The notes under the pieces were generated by a model. The model was not told the origin of the DNA. It ran no database searches and worked only from the letters and a program-made list of their open reading frames with translations. Both the position numbers and the translations under genes were made by a program. From positions 5,213,828-5,277,827 of the forward strand of contig NC_067123.1 of NCBI RefSeq assembly GCF_021347895.1: a DNA stretch of 64,000 nt, read 5' to 3'. Below are positions 39,501 to 50,039 of the stretch, one piece after another (within the stretch, counting starts at the first letter, position 1; every line of letters starts with the position of its first letter). This stretch comes from Acanthochromis polyacanthus. Taxonomy: Eukaryota > Chordata > Actinopteri > Pomacentridae.

Positions 39501-42500
39501 CTTAGTCTGAATTATTTTCAAATTTAATTCACTTCCTGTCCTCCGAGATGCTACAAGTCTGCTGATTGATAAAATAACCAAAGCAGCCGAACTAAAACAC
39601 AAAACAACCCAAAGATAAAAACAACCACAAGAATATATCAAATCACCACAAAGAGACACAAAACAACCACAAAAAGACATCAAGCACACAAAATTAAATG
39701 CAAGAAACCATGACGAGACACGACACAACCACAATAAGTCATTAAAAAAACACAAGAAGACACACAATGATGTAAAACGTCTACAAACTAAACTAAAATC
39801 TACTTTTTGTTATTGTGAATTTTGTTATTAATATATTGGAGGATGGAGTTAGAAAATGATTCTCTGCTTGAAGAGCTTCTGTTCTGAGCTGTGAAGAGAT
39901 GTGACTGATTTCATAGATCATAAAACAAACTATTGACATCTATTCTTTTGTTCTGTAGCCTCTTCTTCTTCTTCTTCTTCTGCTTCTTCGTCTTCTTATT
40001 CTTATTCTGTTTCTTCTTCTTCTTTGTCTTCTTCTGTTGCTCCTTCTTCTTCTTCTTCTGCTTTCTCTTCTGCTGCTTCTTCATCTTCTTTGCTGCCCCT
40101 TGGACTCATCTGTTGTTGCCGGACTCTTCTGCTGGTGGGAGTTTTTGTTCCTTCTCACCTGAGTTTTGTTAAATCTGTCTACACGTGACAATACTGACCT
40201 AAACATATTCTAAATACAAGAACCAGGAAACAAACCAGGAGAGCCAGATGTTGATTCCAGTATGCAGGATACAAAGAAAAATTAGCAAATGTCCCACAAA
40301 ACAAACACGGAAAATGTAAAATGACCAAAATGAGACACAAAACTGTCAAAAAAGAAGTAAAACAACATAAATGTGAGGCCAAATCACTATAAATATTCTC
40401 TATATGATTAAATTAAAAGCCATCAATTGCAAAAAGACATAAAGCAATCAAAATGTGATCATAAAAATTGGGCTCTTGTGGTGTTTAAGTCTTAACTTGT
40501 GTATCAATGTCAGTTTTGTTTTAGTTCACCTGTTATTGTGGCTTTTTGCTGCTACTTAAATTAAGTTTTTTTTGTTCATCTGACCCGATTTAAACCTTAA
40601 AGATGCTTCAAAATACAAAAAAAAAAAAAAACAGACAAAAATGTCCAGCAGGTAAAGACTGAAACATAAACAGACGAACAGTGTTTGTTTTGGGTCTCTT
40701 TCTGCAGGTGGGGCTGTGGCTCTAACTTCACCATCTGCAGCATCACCTGTTACCGGGCAGAACCTCCAGGATGTGGCACAAACCTAGTCAGGTTAATCCT
40801 GGTCTGAAAAGCAGCCGGTTAATCTGGATCAAAGTGGAACAAACCAACTGTTGAGGAGGTAAAACCCGATAGGGTGGACTCACCTGAACCTCCGGCTGCC
40901 GTGGTGGTCTGCTGGCTGCCGAGAACACCTGAGGAGGAAGATCAGGTGTTCAGCATGAATACGGCCTCTGTTCATCAGCTGAAGGAACTCAGAGATTATT
41001 GAGACATGAAGGATCAGTGACAGAAACTGAGTCATTCACAAATAACTGAGTCTCACATTTTAATAAAAGCTGCTTTAGTCTTCTGATAACAAGTGAAGAG
41101 AATTTCAAACACTGAGCTTCGTTCAGTCTGACTCGTGTTTGAATGTTTAGTTCAGGTGTTTATGCAGGTTTATGTGGTAAAGTTAAAGTGTGCTTTAGCT
41201 TCTCACCCTCAATCTTATCCTGACTCTTGGAGTCATCATCATCTGAAAGAAAAGACATCCAACATTTATTCCCCTAATTAAAGAAGTTTAACAGCATTTT
41301 ATTCACTTCCTGTCTGTTTGGTCTTTCAGGGGCGTTTATGATCCAACACATCGTTGCTTTTTGCAGTTGTGTTTCCTTGATGCTCTGAATCTCTCAACAA
41401 GATACGACTGTCGATGTCTTAGCAGAACTTAGAGGGTTAGTTACAAACTACCAGTTTAGCTTTCATATATTTAAATTCAGGCTCCATCTTTCATTAGATT
41501 CTTTGGTTCTTTTAGTCCTTCGTATGTGCATCTTTTTTTCTGATGACAAACTCCATCCTCAGCATGGAGGAAACCAGAGTCCACTAGTTTCTCCTGCTGG
41601 ATGGGTTGTGTTGCTCTACCTTTCTCTAGAAAACACCACAAAAAGGTTCTGTTTGACTTTGGATAAAATTTCAACTTCTTTTGGACAAATTTAGTCATTT
41701 TGGACAAATTTAGAGTCATTTTGGATAGAATTTTGAGTAAGTTTTGAACAAATTTTGGATACATTCTGAGTCATTTTCAAATTATTTTGGACAAATTTGG
41801 AGTTTCAGGTCATTTTTAAAAAGATTTCTGTTTTTTTGGACAAATTTCAAATAATATAGGTCATTTAAGATAAGATTTTCGACAAATCTTAAGTGAATTT
41901 CGACCACTTTTAACTAGTTTTGGGAAATCTTGAGTGGTTCTGGTCGGATCTTGAATCAGTTTGAGCAAATATTTACTCTATGTACAATGCTTTAGTCGTT
42001 TTGTATGATTTTTAATGCGTGTTGAAGTAATATTGAGACATTCTGGATGAATTTTGAGTAGTTAATAACAAATTTCAGCAAGTTCCAACTGATTAGACTT
42101 CAAGTGATTTAGACAAATTCTGAGCAGATCTTGATGGTTTGGAGTCATTTTGGACTAATTTCGACTCATTTTACGTCATTAAGTTATTTGGGTTACATTT
42201 TGAGTCATTATGGAAAAATTTCAAGTTATTTTGGACAAATTTTAAGTTTCAAGTTATTTGAGAAAAGATTACAGTCCATTTTGAATAAATTTCAAATAAT
42301 ATGGGTCATTTAGGATAAGATTGTAGACAAATCTTAAGTAATTTTGGACCATCTTTAACTAGTTTTGGAAAATCTTGGGTGGTTTTGGACGGACCTCGAG
42401 TCATTCTGGGCAAATATTTCCTAAATATACAGAGTTTGAGTTGTTTTCGATGATTTTTAAAAAAGAATATGCAGAATATATCCCCTTTGCACCCCACAAG

Positions 42501-45500
42501 TCGTGTCCTTTTCCACAGTGTTAGCTGATTCGTTCCAACCCCACAGTGTTTGGAATAGCATCCCCATCTTCCTAGCTTGACATCCTGATTTTCCTAACTG
42601 GAATTTTGAATGGATGGTTGGTTTTATTCCTTTGGGAATCAAGAGGAAGAAAGACCTGACTGGCTCCATGACCTCAGATCAGATGAGACATCCCGCTGAA
42701 TTTAAGCAGATTACGTAGATGAAGTAACTTTGAGTCATTTTGGATGTATTTTGAATAGTTTAGGACAAATGTCAACTAATTTGGAAGAAGTTCCAACTTT
42801 TTTTTAGACATATTGCACATCTTGTTGGCTTGGAGTCAGTTTGGACTAATTTCAACTCATTTTACAAGTTATCTGGGTTAGACTTTCAGTCGTTATGAAC
42901 AATGTTGAACTCCTTTAGGCAAATTTTGAATCATGTTTTAAAAACTTTGTGTTCTGAACAAATATTGGACAAATTTCCAATCATTATGGACATGTTTTAT
43001 TTCATGTTGACCAGATTTCAATTTATTTTGGACAATATTTAACTTTTTTGACAAAAGTCTTTTTGCACACATTTTAACGAGTTTGAGATGGTTTTGAATA
43101 ATCTTTAATACTCTAGTTCCACTTTGTTCAAGCTCTTGCATGATCGTTTTTTCCAGCTTTTGCAGACTGGGACTCATCTGATCAGCCGGCATTTTGCATC
43201 ATCCTCAGACATTCATGGTGCATCTAGAAATGTCTTTAACACCTTTTACACTCATGCACCTCCGTGCTTCACTGTCAGGACTATGCATTCACTGTGGTAG
43301 TCCTGGTCAGGCTCACATCAAACATGCTGGACTCCATCTGAGTTCGACTAATTTATCTTCATCTGACCTTCTTTTTATGTTCTTTAGCAAACTTTCATTT
43401 TAAAGTTTAGTTCAGAGCAGCAACTTGTTCAGTTGCTCTGATTACAAATCAAAGCTGCACTCAGTTTAGTTTCTCTTTGAGTTTCTACTTTGGGGTCTGG
43501 ATTTTAGTTTTTCTAAAATGACGTTTAGTTAAAGTTTATGTCTGATAATTTGCGAATTATTCCACCAGAGGTCACCCTAAGATAAGGTAGACAGAGTATT
43601 TACCCTCCTCCTCCTCCGACAGCTCCCCCTCCACCTCCTCTGTGGCCTCCACCTCCACCTCCTCCTGCTCCTTCTCTGAAAGATGCAACACGAACTCTGA
43701 TCACTAATCAAACATTCATTTCTGATTAAGAAGAGCTAAAAAGAACAGTATATTTCATCATCAATAAAACATAAATATTTAATCAATAATGAGAAATAAG
43801 ATTTGTTTATTTCATCATCAATAAAACCTAAATATCTCATGAATAATTTGAAATAAGGTCAGTATATTTCATCATCAATAAAACACTAATACATAATCAA
43901 TAATATAAAATATGATCAGCATATTCCATCATCAATAAAACACTAATATCTAATCAATAATGTGAAATATGAGTATTTTTACCCTCCACAGGAGCCGTAG
44001 AAGCTGATGCTGCCAGTAAGACGATCATCGACACAATCAATAAGTTTCTGTTGGGACAAATCAATTCTGATCAATACTGAGAAACCGATCAATAACAGTC
44101 AATGAAACACCAAAACCCCCTAATCAATGTTCAGCAATAACTCAAAGGGATCTGACTGGACAGAAAATAGACAACAACAATCTGCATCCAATCAAGATGA
44201 AGCACAACGATGACATCATGGGAAGTAGTGCTAAAGTACTATTACAGTACTACTGAGTATTACAGTCATACTCGTTTACTGAGTATGTACAATCAGAAGT
44301 AGAAAGAGTAATGGTGGTAGTAGTAGTAGCAGTAGCAGTAGTAGAATCAGCAGCAGTAGTAGCAGCAGTCGTAGTAGTAGTAGTAGAATCAGCTGTAGCG
44401 GTTGTCATAGTAGAATCAGTATGATGGTAGTAGTAGAATTAGCTGTAGTAGTAGTTGTAGAATCAGCAGCAGCAGTAGTAGTTGTAGTAGTAGTAGTACA
44501 ATCAGCAGTAGTAGTAGAATTAGCAGTGGTAGTAGTAGGAGTAGTAGTACTCGAAGCAGCAGTGGCAGCAGGTCATTCCAGATGTTTCTACCAGCAGTGT
44601 TTGCCAGCTGTTCCTGGAGGATCTCGAAGTGCTTAATAGATAAATGGATCTATAGAGAGTTCTGGTTCTACTCGGTTCTTCTCCCAGCTGAAAAGCTCCA
44701 AAGGAGGATCTTTGCTTGGAGCTCCCAGATGGAACAACCCGCCGGTTCTGATCAGAGGACCACGTTCTCAGGTTTGGCTCTTTCACACCCTGACTGCACC
44801 ATGAGGTTCTGTCCATAAACATCACAAACAAGATCTGAGACCAGGAACAACCCTGGAACATCTGTCAGGAACATGTTGGGCTTTGTATAGAACACACAGA
44901 ACAGACAGAACTTCCTATTCTCCAGTGCCTTTCCACCAAGTCCCCTGGCCAGTCCACACAACGTATGTGGACTGGCTGGTTAAACCTCATGAGCTCCTCA
45001 GCAGCTCTGCTGGGTAAAGAGAAGGTCCTCTGTTCTACAGCCAGAACCACAGTGTTCTTCCTGAAGCTGAAGTTCAACAGTCAGAGCATCTCTTCCAGCA
45101 TCCGGAGTAAACTGAGCAGATATTTGGAGAACATTCTCCAGTCCGTCTTTCAAAAACATGAACCTGATCTGCTGCTCCACAGGCACCGATGTCCAGAACC
45201 CTGAATATGCACATCAGCCAAGAGATTAGTGTCCAGAACTTTCAGCATCTCAGGTGTTCACCACCTGAACTCTATGGAGCTTCTACATACCTCAGAGACC
45301 TCCACTACAGATACAGCTGAGGCTTTCTCCAGTTCTTCAGGCTATGTCTCCTCCACAGAGAATGTGTTGGTCGGGTTTAGGAGCTCCTCAAACTTCCACT
45401 TTTACTGCAGAACATCCCAAGTCTCCTCCGGCTCCACAGTCTGGACCAAGACCCGCCTCCCTTCCTGAAGAGTTAAAGGGTTTTCAAGATCTTGAGGTGG

Positions 45501-46576
45501 CTGTGGCTCAGGTGGTGGAGAAGGTTGTCCACTGGTCAAGAGTTGGCTCTTCCACATACTGAAGTGTCCTTGAGCAAGACACTGAACCTGAAGTTGCTGC
45601 TGATTGCAGCAGCTCCTTGTATGGAAGTTCTGTCTCCATCAGAGCATGAATGAGGAATGTTGTAAAGCTCTCTGAGAACCAACAAGGTAGACAGAAGCTG
45701 TAGGAGTGTAGACCACTTATCCTCTGTGAGGCCACCGAAAGTCCTCCTCCATAGCTTCCCCTGACCTCCTCCCATGTTTTAATGATTTACTGTAAGATTT
45801 ACAGTAAAACAGTAGTACTTTGCAGTAGTAGTATTAGTAGTAGTTTATTAACAGTAGTACTCAGTAGTAGTATCAGTAGTAGTGTAATAACAGTAGTACT
45901 TAGCAGTAGCAATATAATAACAGTAGTACTAGTACTACTAGTACTACTACTAGTACTAGTATATACTACTACTAGTAGTATTATCAGCAGTGGTAAATAT
46001 CAATAGAACATAACAGTAGTAGTATCAGTAGTAGTATAATAACAGTAGTATTTAGCAGGGGTAGTATCAATAGTAGTATAATAACAATAGCATTGAGCAG
46101 TAGTAGTATCAGTAGTAGTATAACAGTAGTATTCAGTTGTAGTATAATAACAATAGTACTCAGTAGTAATATCAGTTGCAGTAAAAAACCGATAGAACTT
46201 AGCAGTAGTCGAATCAATAGTAGCATAATAACGGTAGTACTCAGTAGTAGTAACAGCAGTGGTAAATATTAATAGAACATAACACTAGTAGTATCAGTAG
46301 TAGTATAGCAACAGTAGTATTTAGCAGTGGTAGTATCAATAGTAGCATAATAACAATAGCATTTAGCAGTAGTAGTATCAGCAGTAGTATAACAGTAGTA
46401 TTCAGTAGTAGTATCAGCAGTAATATAATAACAGTAATATTTAGCAGTAGTAGTATCAGTAGTAGTATAATAACAGTAGTACTCAGTAGTAGTACTCAGT
46501 AGTAGTATAATATTAGTAGTACTCAGTAGTAGTATTAGTAGTAGTATAATATTAGTAGTACTCACGGTGGCAGCAT
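24585..46576 (-). CDS. Unrecognised secreted, low-complexity protein with phase-1 micro-exons (complete)
   Basis: I do not recognise this gene. Exons, 5' to 3': 46576-46566, 44047-43983, 43675-43604, 41242-41207, 40928-40884, 39445-39392, 33334-33299, 32222-32178, 31907-31845, 31753-31712, 31453-31424, 31281-31216, 30162-30115, 29926-29882, 29745-29701, 29618-29583, 29471-29424, 29349-29233, 29157-29092, 28543-28517, 27525-27487, 27157-27098, 26946-26905, 26819-26793, 26700-26644, 26513-26454, 26371-26342, 26224-26189, 24837-24793 and 24619-24585. They join without a stop into 1428 bases, 475 residues. Exons 1-2 give a signal peptide (MLPPNLLIVSMIVLLA, then AASAS and a likely cut before TAPVE). 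Exons 3-29 are all multiples of 3, phase 1 at both ends, mostly 27-66 bases. The mature part is Glu-rich first (GELSEEEE), then Ser/Thr/Asp/Gly/Ala-rich with no Cys until the C-terminal EDTC. Disordered extracellular-matrix, biomineral or mucin-like roles are possible; none is shown. Confidence 0.75.
24905..25235. repeat. Minisatellite in the last but one intron of the unknown gene
   Basis: Units such as AGAAGCAGAACCAACAAC and AGAACCAATAGT alternate. The leucine/valine-rich minus-strand frames here are repeat artefacts. Confidence 0.92.
25240..26160. repeat. Minisatellite (TGGTTTGTTGACTGGTTTCA units)
   Basis: Roughly 40 imperfect units of about 20-22 bases lie in the intron between exons 28 and 29. 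Confidence 0.93.
27662..28420. repeat. Short inverted pair flanking a minisatellite
   Basis: About 50 bases at 27662-27720 (with GTGCTGCTCTGCTCCCAGAG) are matched in reverse complement at 28355-28420. Both arms sit in intron 20 of the unknown gene. Confidence 0.7.
27735..28105. repeat. Minisatellite with TTTGTGGTTGTTTTGTGTCTC units
   Basis: About 15 units of 21-24 bases. The same unit forms an array at 57610-57990, and in reverse a degenerate patch near 39590-39760. Confidence 0.92.
30300..31212. repeat. 42-base minisatellite next to exon 12 of the unknown gene
   Basis: About 21 units of 42 bases contain CCCTCACCTGGTAGTTTTACC and TTGAATCATC. Because 42 is a multiple of 3, a 297-codon frame stays open on the plus strand; it is an artefact. 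On the transcribed strand most units carry CCAG followed by GTGAGG, a donor-like word. Confidence 0.93.
32300..32705. repeat. Degenerate array of TGTAGTTCTTTAAATACTAGAACAG-like units
   Basis: Imperfect 29-30-base units around 32535-32705 resume briefly after the SINE-like insertion. It lies in intron 7 of the unknown gene. Nothing is seen in 32300-32500. Confidence 0.65.
32709..32947 (-). mobile_element. SINE-like dispersed repeat, copy 4
   Basis: A reverse copy running from CCATCCATCCAACC through CTCACTAGGGTCGCGG and CAGCATGTTTTTGGACTG to GGAGGAAGCCGGAGTAC. It is truncated at its head and inserted into the array of AGTTCTTTAAATACT units. Confidence 0.82.
33380..39380. repeat. 6-kb minisatellite (ATACAGTCTGTGGTTCTTTA units)
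   Basis: Roughly 300 units of 19-21 bases fill most of the intron between exons 7 and 6 of the unknown gene. Higher-order patterns, such as blocks with AAAAAGAGTCTGTGCTTC, repeat within it. All three plus-strand frames stay open for hundreds of codons (up to 700), which is a repeat artefact. Each unit contains TGTGGTT, and many read TATATAAAG on the transcribed strand. Confidence 0.97.
39955..40095. repeat. (CTT)n-rich tract
   Basis: Imperfect CTT repeats with CTG interruptions. The phenylalanine-rich frame is an artefact. Confidence 0.88.
40732..40746 (-). other. Possible extra 15-base micro-exon of the unknown gene
   Basis: A GTAACAG acceptor, 15 bases in phase 1-1 (coding Gly-Asp-Ala-Ala-Asp) and a GTGAAG donor fit the pattern of the neighbouring exons. 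It is very short and may be unused. Confidence 0.3.
41660..43100. repeat. Degenerate AT-rich minisatellite
   Basis: Variants of AGTCATTTTGGACAAATTT recur over about 1.4 kb in intron 3 of the unknown gene, interrupted at about 42460-42720. Confidence 0.85.
42669..42713 (+). pseudogene. Fragment of the 5' end of 28S rRNA
   Basis: The stretch starts GACCTCAGATCAGATGAGAC and goes on CCCGCTGAATTTAAGCA. It matches the highly conserved start of eukaryotic 28S rRNA with about three differences in 45 bases. Similarity stops after ATTAC. The rest of 28S is absent, so it is a relic, perhaps part of a composite repeat. Confidence 0.82.
44290..44570. repeat. (AGT)n-rich tract
   Basis: Imperfect AGT/AGC trinucleotide repeats lie in intron 1 of the unknown gene. 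Confidence 0.92.
44575..45480 (-). mobile_element. Decayed LINE reverse-transcriptase remnant
   Basis: Minus-strand frames give broken pieces that resemble fish non-LTR polymerases. SQILFVMFMDRTSWCSQGV sits where the RT usually has a FMDRISR motif. FNQPVHIRCVD sits where it has QPVHMCFVD. LYRSIYLL is further downstream. Frameshifts and stops separate them. It is old and immobile, and lies in intron 1 of the unknown gene. Confidence 0.65.
45490..45700 (+). mobile_element. SINE-like repeat fragment of a second family
   Basis: The string GTGTCCTTGAGCAAGACACTGAACC with a GGTGGCTGTGGCTCAG head belongs to a repeat I know from many fish genomes. Its class (tRNA SINE or hAT-derived) is uncertain. 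Confidence 0.6.
45820..46555. repeat. AGTAGT-type tandem array
   Basis: About 730 bases of AGTAGTATCAGTAGTAGTATAATAACAGTAGTACTCAGT variants lie directly behind the first exon of the unknown gene. Partial palindromes such as ACTAGTACTAGT occur near 45930-45980. Confidence 0.93.
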
Positions 46577-46641
46577 GCTGCTGCTGTCTGAGTGTTTTCT
46601 GTTGAACTGAATTTTGGCTGCAGAGCTGAAGGACCTTTATA
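46566..46641 (-). promoter_or_regulatory. TATA box and first exon of the unknown gene
   Basis: The minus strand reads TATAAA at 46641-46636. Transcription should start about 30 bases on, near 46610. The first exon ends in ATGCTGCCACC followed by a strong GTGAGT donor. That leaves two bases of a codon, which the acceptor at 44047 completes in frame. Confidence 0.72.
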
Positions 46642-46866
46642 CTGACTGAGGGAGGAGCTACTGCAAAAATACTACAAATAATCATATTTATACTGACCGA
46701 GGGAGGAGAAATTACAAAAAATACTACAAATAATCATATTTATACTGACTGAGGGAGGAGCTACTGCAAAGATCTTATATTCATATTTATACTGACTGAG
46801 GGAGGAGCTACTCCAAGAAATACTACAAATAATTATACTTATACTGACTGAGGGAGGAGCTACTGG
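46641..46866 (-). repeat. Tandem repeat of promoter units
   Basis: Four full units (about 47-52 bases) and a partial fifth start at 46641, 46692, 46744, 46791 and 46843. Each begins ACTGAC on the plus strand. Adjacent ends join to give AGTATAAATATG on the minus strand, so extra TATA-like sites lie upstream of the used one. Confidence 0.88.
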
Positions 46867-46869
46867 CTA

Positions 46870-47560
46870 AAAATCTTCAGACAGTACTGCTAACAAATAC
46901 CACTACCACTGAAAGTACCACAAACACTAGTACTAACAAATACAATTACTGAAAATATTACAAACAACCACAAAGAACTACAGACACTACTGCTAACAAA
47001 TAGTACTACTGCTGCACGTACTGCTGCTTCAGTCCCTCCTGTGTCTTGTGCTGCCGGCTGCAGTGTTTCCCAGCATGCTCTGGGGCAGGGTTCACCTGGA
47101 CAGGTGTCATGCTGTTGTTTGTATACACATTACAGACAGAAAATATTGATCATCTGTATCATTTTAAACATGATCAGTTATTGATCAAAGAATGTTTGTT
47201 TACATCCTGCTGTTAGCCTGTTAGCCTGTTAGCTACCACAGCTCATGTCTATCACCCAGACCATGCTGCTTCCTGTCTCACCTGTGCGACCTCACTTGTC
47301 TCTTGGTCATCTCTGAATCACTGCACTCATCTCTGCTCATTGGTTCTGAGGTCTGCTCCACCTGTGCACAGGTGAATCTGGAAGTGGTGTTTGCTGTTAG
47401 CTGTCTGCGCTGGGGAAAGTTCTGCTTCTGACCTGCTTACATCACTTCCTGTTGACATGTACAGGTGCAGCTTTTCTTCCAGGATCAGCAGCACCTCTAA
47501 ATGTTTTGGTCTTTAGAGTTCCAGCTGCAGGTCAGAGATGTTTTGGTTCCTCCCTCAGTC
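46870..47560. other. Upstream spacer of the unknown gene, no feature
   Basis: No exon, element end or RNA gene is recognised. Confidence 0.4.
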
Positions 47561-47565
47561 CACAG

Positions 47566-47566
<1 letters not shown>

Positions 47567-47644
<78 letters not shown>

Positions 47645-47656
47645 TGTGTGTGTGTG

Positions 47657-47712
<56 letters not shown>

Positions 47713-47736
47713 TGTGTGTGTGTGTGTGTGTGTGTA
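47567..47736. repeat. (TG)n microsatellite
   Basis: About 80 TG units with a few interruptions. Confidence 0.97.
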
Positions 47737-47739
47737 TTG

Positions 47740-48434
47740 CAGAGGGGGCGGGGCAAGTCACCATGGTATCCAAGAAGATGGAGGAGAAAGTTCAAACATG
47801 CAGTTAAAAGTCCGTATTTAAGACAACATGCAATATTTTGCTAAACTAACAGTGAAGGTGCAGCTGAAGTCTTGACTTCAAGCTAAGTGAGAAGCTGTTT
47901 CTCTCTAAATGTTGAGCAGTAAGGTGATTTTTGGGAAACAGGGTTGTGATTGACAGCTGCTGGAGGAAAGACTGTCCAATCAGAGCTTTGCGGGAGGGTT
48001 TAGGAGGAGTGATGTCATTTCCCTGAAGACAGAAGACAGACAGAAGTGATGTCAGAATCTGTAGATCTGATGTTGGATAGAATATGGCAACTCCAGTCCG
48101 CTTAAAGAGATTTGCTGTCAGTCTGTTGGAGCTGCTGCACATCTGGCATCAAACATCTGCCGAATATAAAACTGATTAACATGACAAAAATACATACCTG
48201 TAATATTTGTGAGTGTATGTCAGGACAATTTACTTCTCTGAGGGAGAAAAGAATGAACTGAATTCTCTGCTACAATGAAGGAGAATGTTTTCGTAAATTT
48301 TGACAGAAACTCAAACAGACGTAAATCAAGCAACAGCTGTTTCCAGAGAAATTAAACAAACTGCAGGAAACATGATCAGTGTTCAGGTGAACAGTGTTAA
48401 CCGTCAGCCAGTGGAGGGCACAGCTAACCTGCTA

Positions 48435-48470
<36 letters not shown>

Positions 48471-49300
48471 AGCTGATCAGGTTTCAGCTGTAATTAACTT
48501 CAACAGACGGTTATTGTTCAGCTGAAAGATGCGTCCGTGAAAACCTCCAACAATAAAATGAATATTGCAGGAATGTGAAGGCAGCAGATTTGTTAACAAC
48601 AAACAGCCTAACAACAGAAACATGCGCTGCTGGAAACAGAACAACGTGAAACTCAGACATGTCTTCTGTTAGTAGATCAGTTCGAATGACAGAAACCAGA
48701 GAAATGGGGAAAAAAGTGGAATTTCTTTGGTTATTTATTCTGCAAAAATATTTTTAAAAAATGGAACCAACATGTTTCCTTATTAGAATTTACTACTCTG
48801 GAACTAATGTTGTCTCCTCAAACTGTAGATGCTTTTCTATCTTGCTTCCTCTCTAGATGTTTCCTTTCTACTCTGCTCATCAGCTGTAGAAAGATGTTTC
48901 ACCATGCTGAATATATCTCCAACAACCTGCTCCTCTGTTCACTGTTTCTTAGCCATGCTGCATTTTTTATTGATCCAGTCTCTCTGTCTGCAGTTCAACT
49001 TGAAATAATTGTTAAATGATGTTTACAGGAAGACATCAAAAAAATTGCAATCATTGGTTCCCTAAAATAACATTCCTAAAACTAAACAATAAATGAACTC
49101 TTTGAGTAAAAAACTACTTTTTTTCTGAATTTATTTAAAGTTCTTGTGTTGAGTTGACCTAATATTTTGGTGTTTCTGTCTGACATCATTTATTCACGTT
49201 GGTCAGACTAATTATTCTGGATTAAAAATTACATTTTAAATAAAGTTTATCCAAATTAATGAAGATTCACGATTTCAGAGACTTTTATTCTTCATTCGTT
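47740..49300. other. Spacer without a recognised gene
   Basis: Contains a short (CA)n at 48442-48468. A minus-strand frame near 48142-47846 has no known domain and no supporting splice pattern. Confidence 0.4.
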
Positions 49301-49309
49301 CTCCTCACT

Positions 49310-49850
49310 TCCTTACCTCTGTCCCTCCTCACCCTCCTCCTCCTTCCTCACCTCTTCCTCCTTCCTCACCTCCTCCCCTCCTCCCCATCTTCCTCACCTC
49401 CTCACCTCCTTCCTCACCTCCTCCTCCTTCCTCACGTCCTCCCCTCCTCCCCATCTTCCTCATCTTCTCACCTCCTTCCTCACTTCCCTCCTCACCTAAT
49501 CCCCCTCCTCACCACCTCACGTCCTCCCCCACCTCTTTCCCTACCAACTCACCTCCTTCCTCACCTTCTTTCCTCCTTCCTCACCTCCTCACCTTCTTTC
49601 TCACGTTACTCCCTCCCTCCTCTCCTCCCCTCCTCTCCTCCTTCCTCACCTCCTCCCCCTTCTCCCTCTTCACCTCCTCTCCCTTCCTCACTCTTCTCTC
49701 TTCCTCACATCCTTCCTTACCTCCTTACCTCCTCCTCCTTCCCTCTTCACCTTGTTTCCCTCCTCCCATCCTTCCTTCCTCACCTCCTTCCTCACCCTCT
49801 CCCCTCTTCACCACCTTCCATCCTTCCTCCTCTCCTTATCCTCCCTCGCC
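49310..49850. repeat. Polypyrimidine CCTCCTTCCTCACC minisatellite
   Basis: An almost pure C/T strand over 540 bases with recurring CTCACCTCCTTCC units. The proline/serine/leucine frame is an artefact. Confidence 0.93.
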
Positions 49851-50039
49851 CTAAAAACTAAGTATAAAATTAAAGCCTTGTTTTCATCAGATTCCTGTTT
49901 ATTCTGCTGCAACAAAAAATGTTTGTCAAGGTAAAAGATTTAAGAACATCAGGAACTTTACAGCTTGAAACCACCCAGAGTTTTATTGTTTTATGCTTTA
50001 CGGGCTGATTTTATAGTTTTAGTGTTTTCATGTTTATAC

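Noticed and set aside
33477..39505. Open frames of up to 700 codons with YIQSVVLYTVCGSL-type repeats
   Set aside because: They run through a minisatellite and are open in all three forward frames. The region is an intron of the minus-strand gene.
24585..46576. Assignment of the unknown gene to the SCPP family or starmaker
   Set aside because: Composition and exon sizes are suggestive, but SCPP introns are phase 0 and these are phase 1. I could not match any specific sequence motif.
49259..49861. 200-codon leucine/proline/serine frame
   Set aside because: It is a translation of a polypyrimidine minisatellite.
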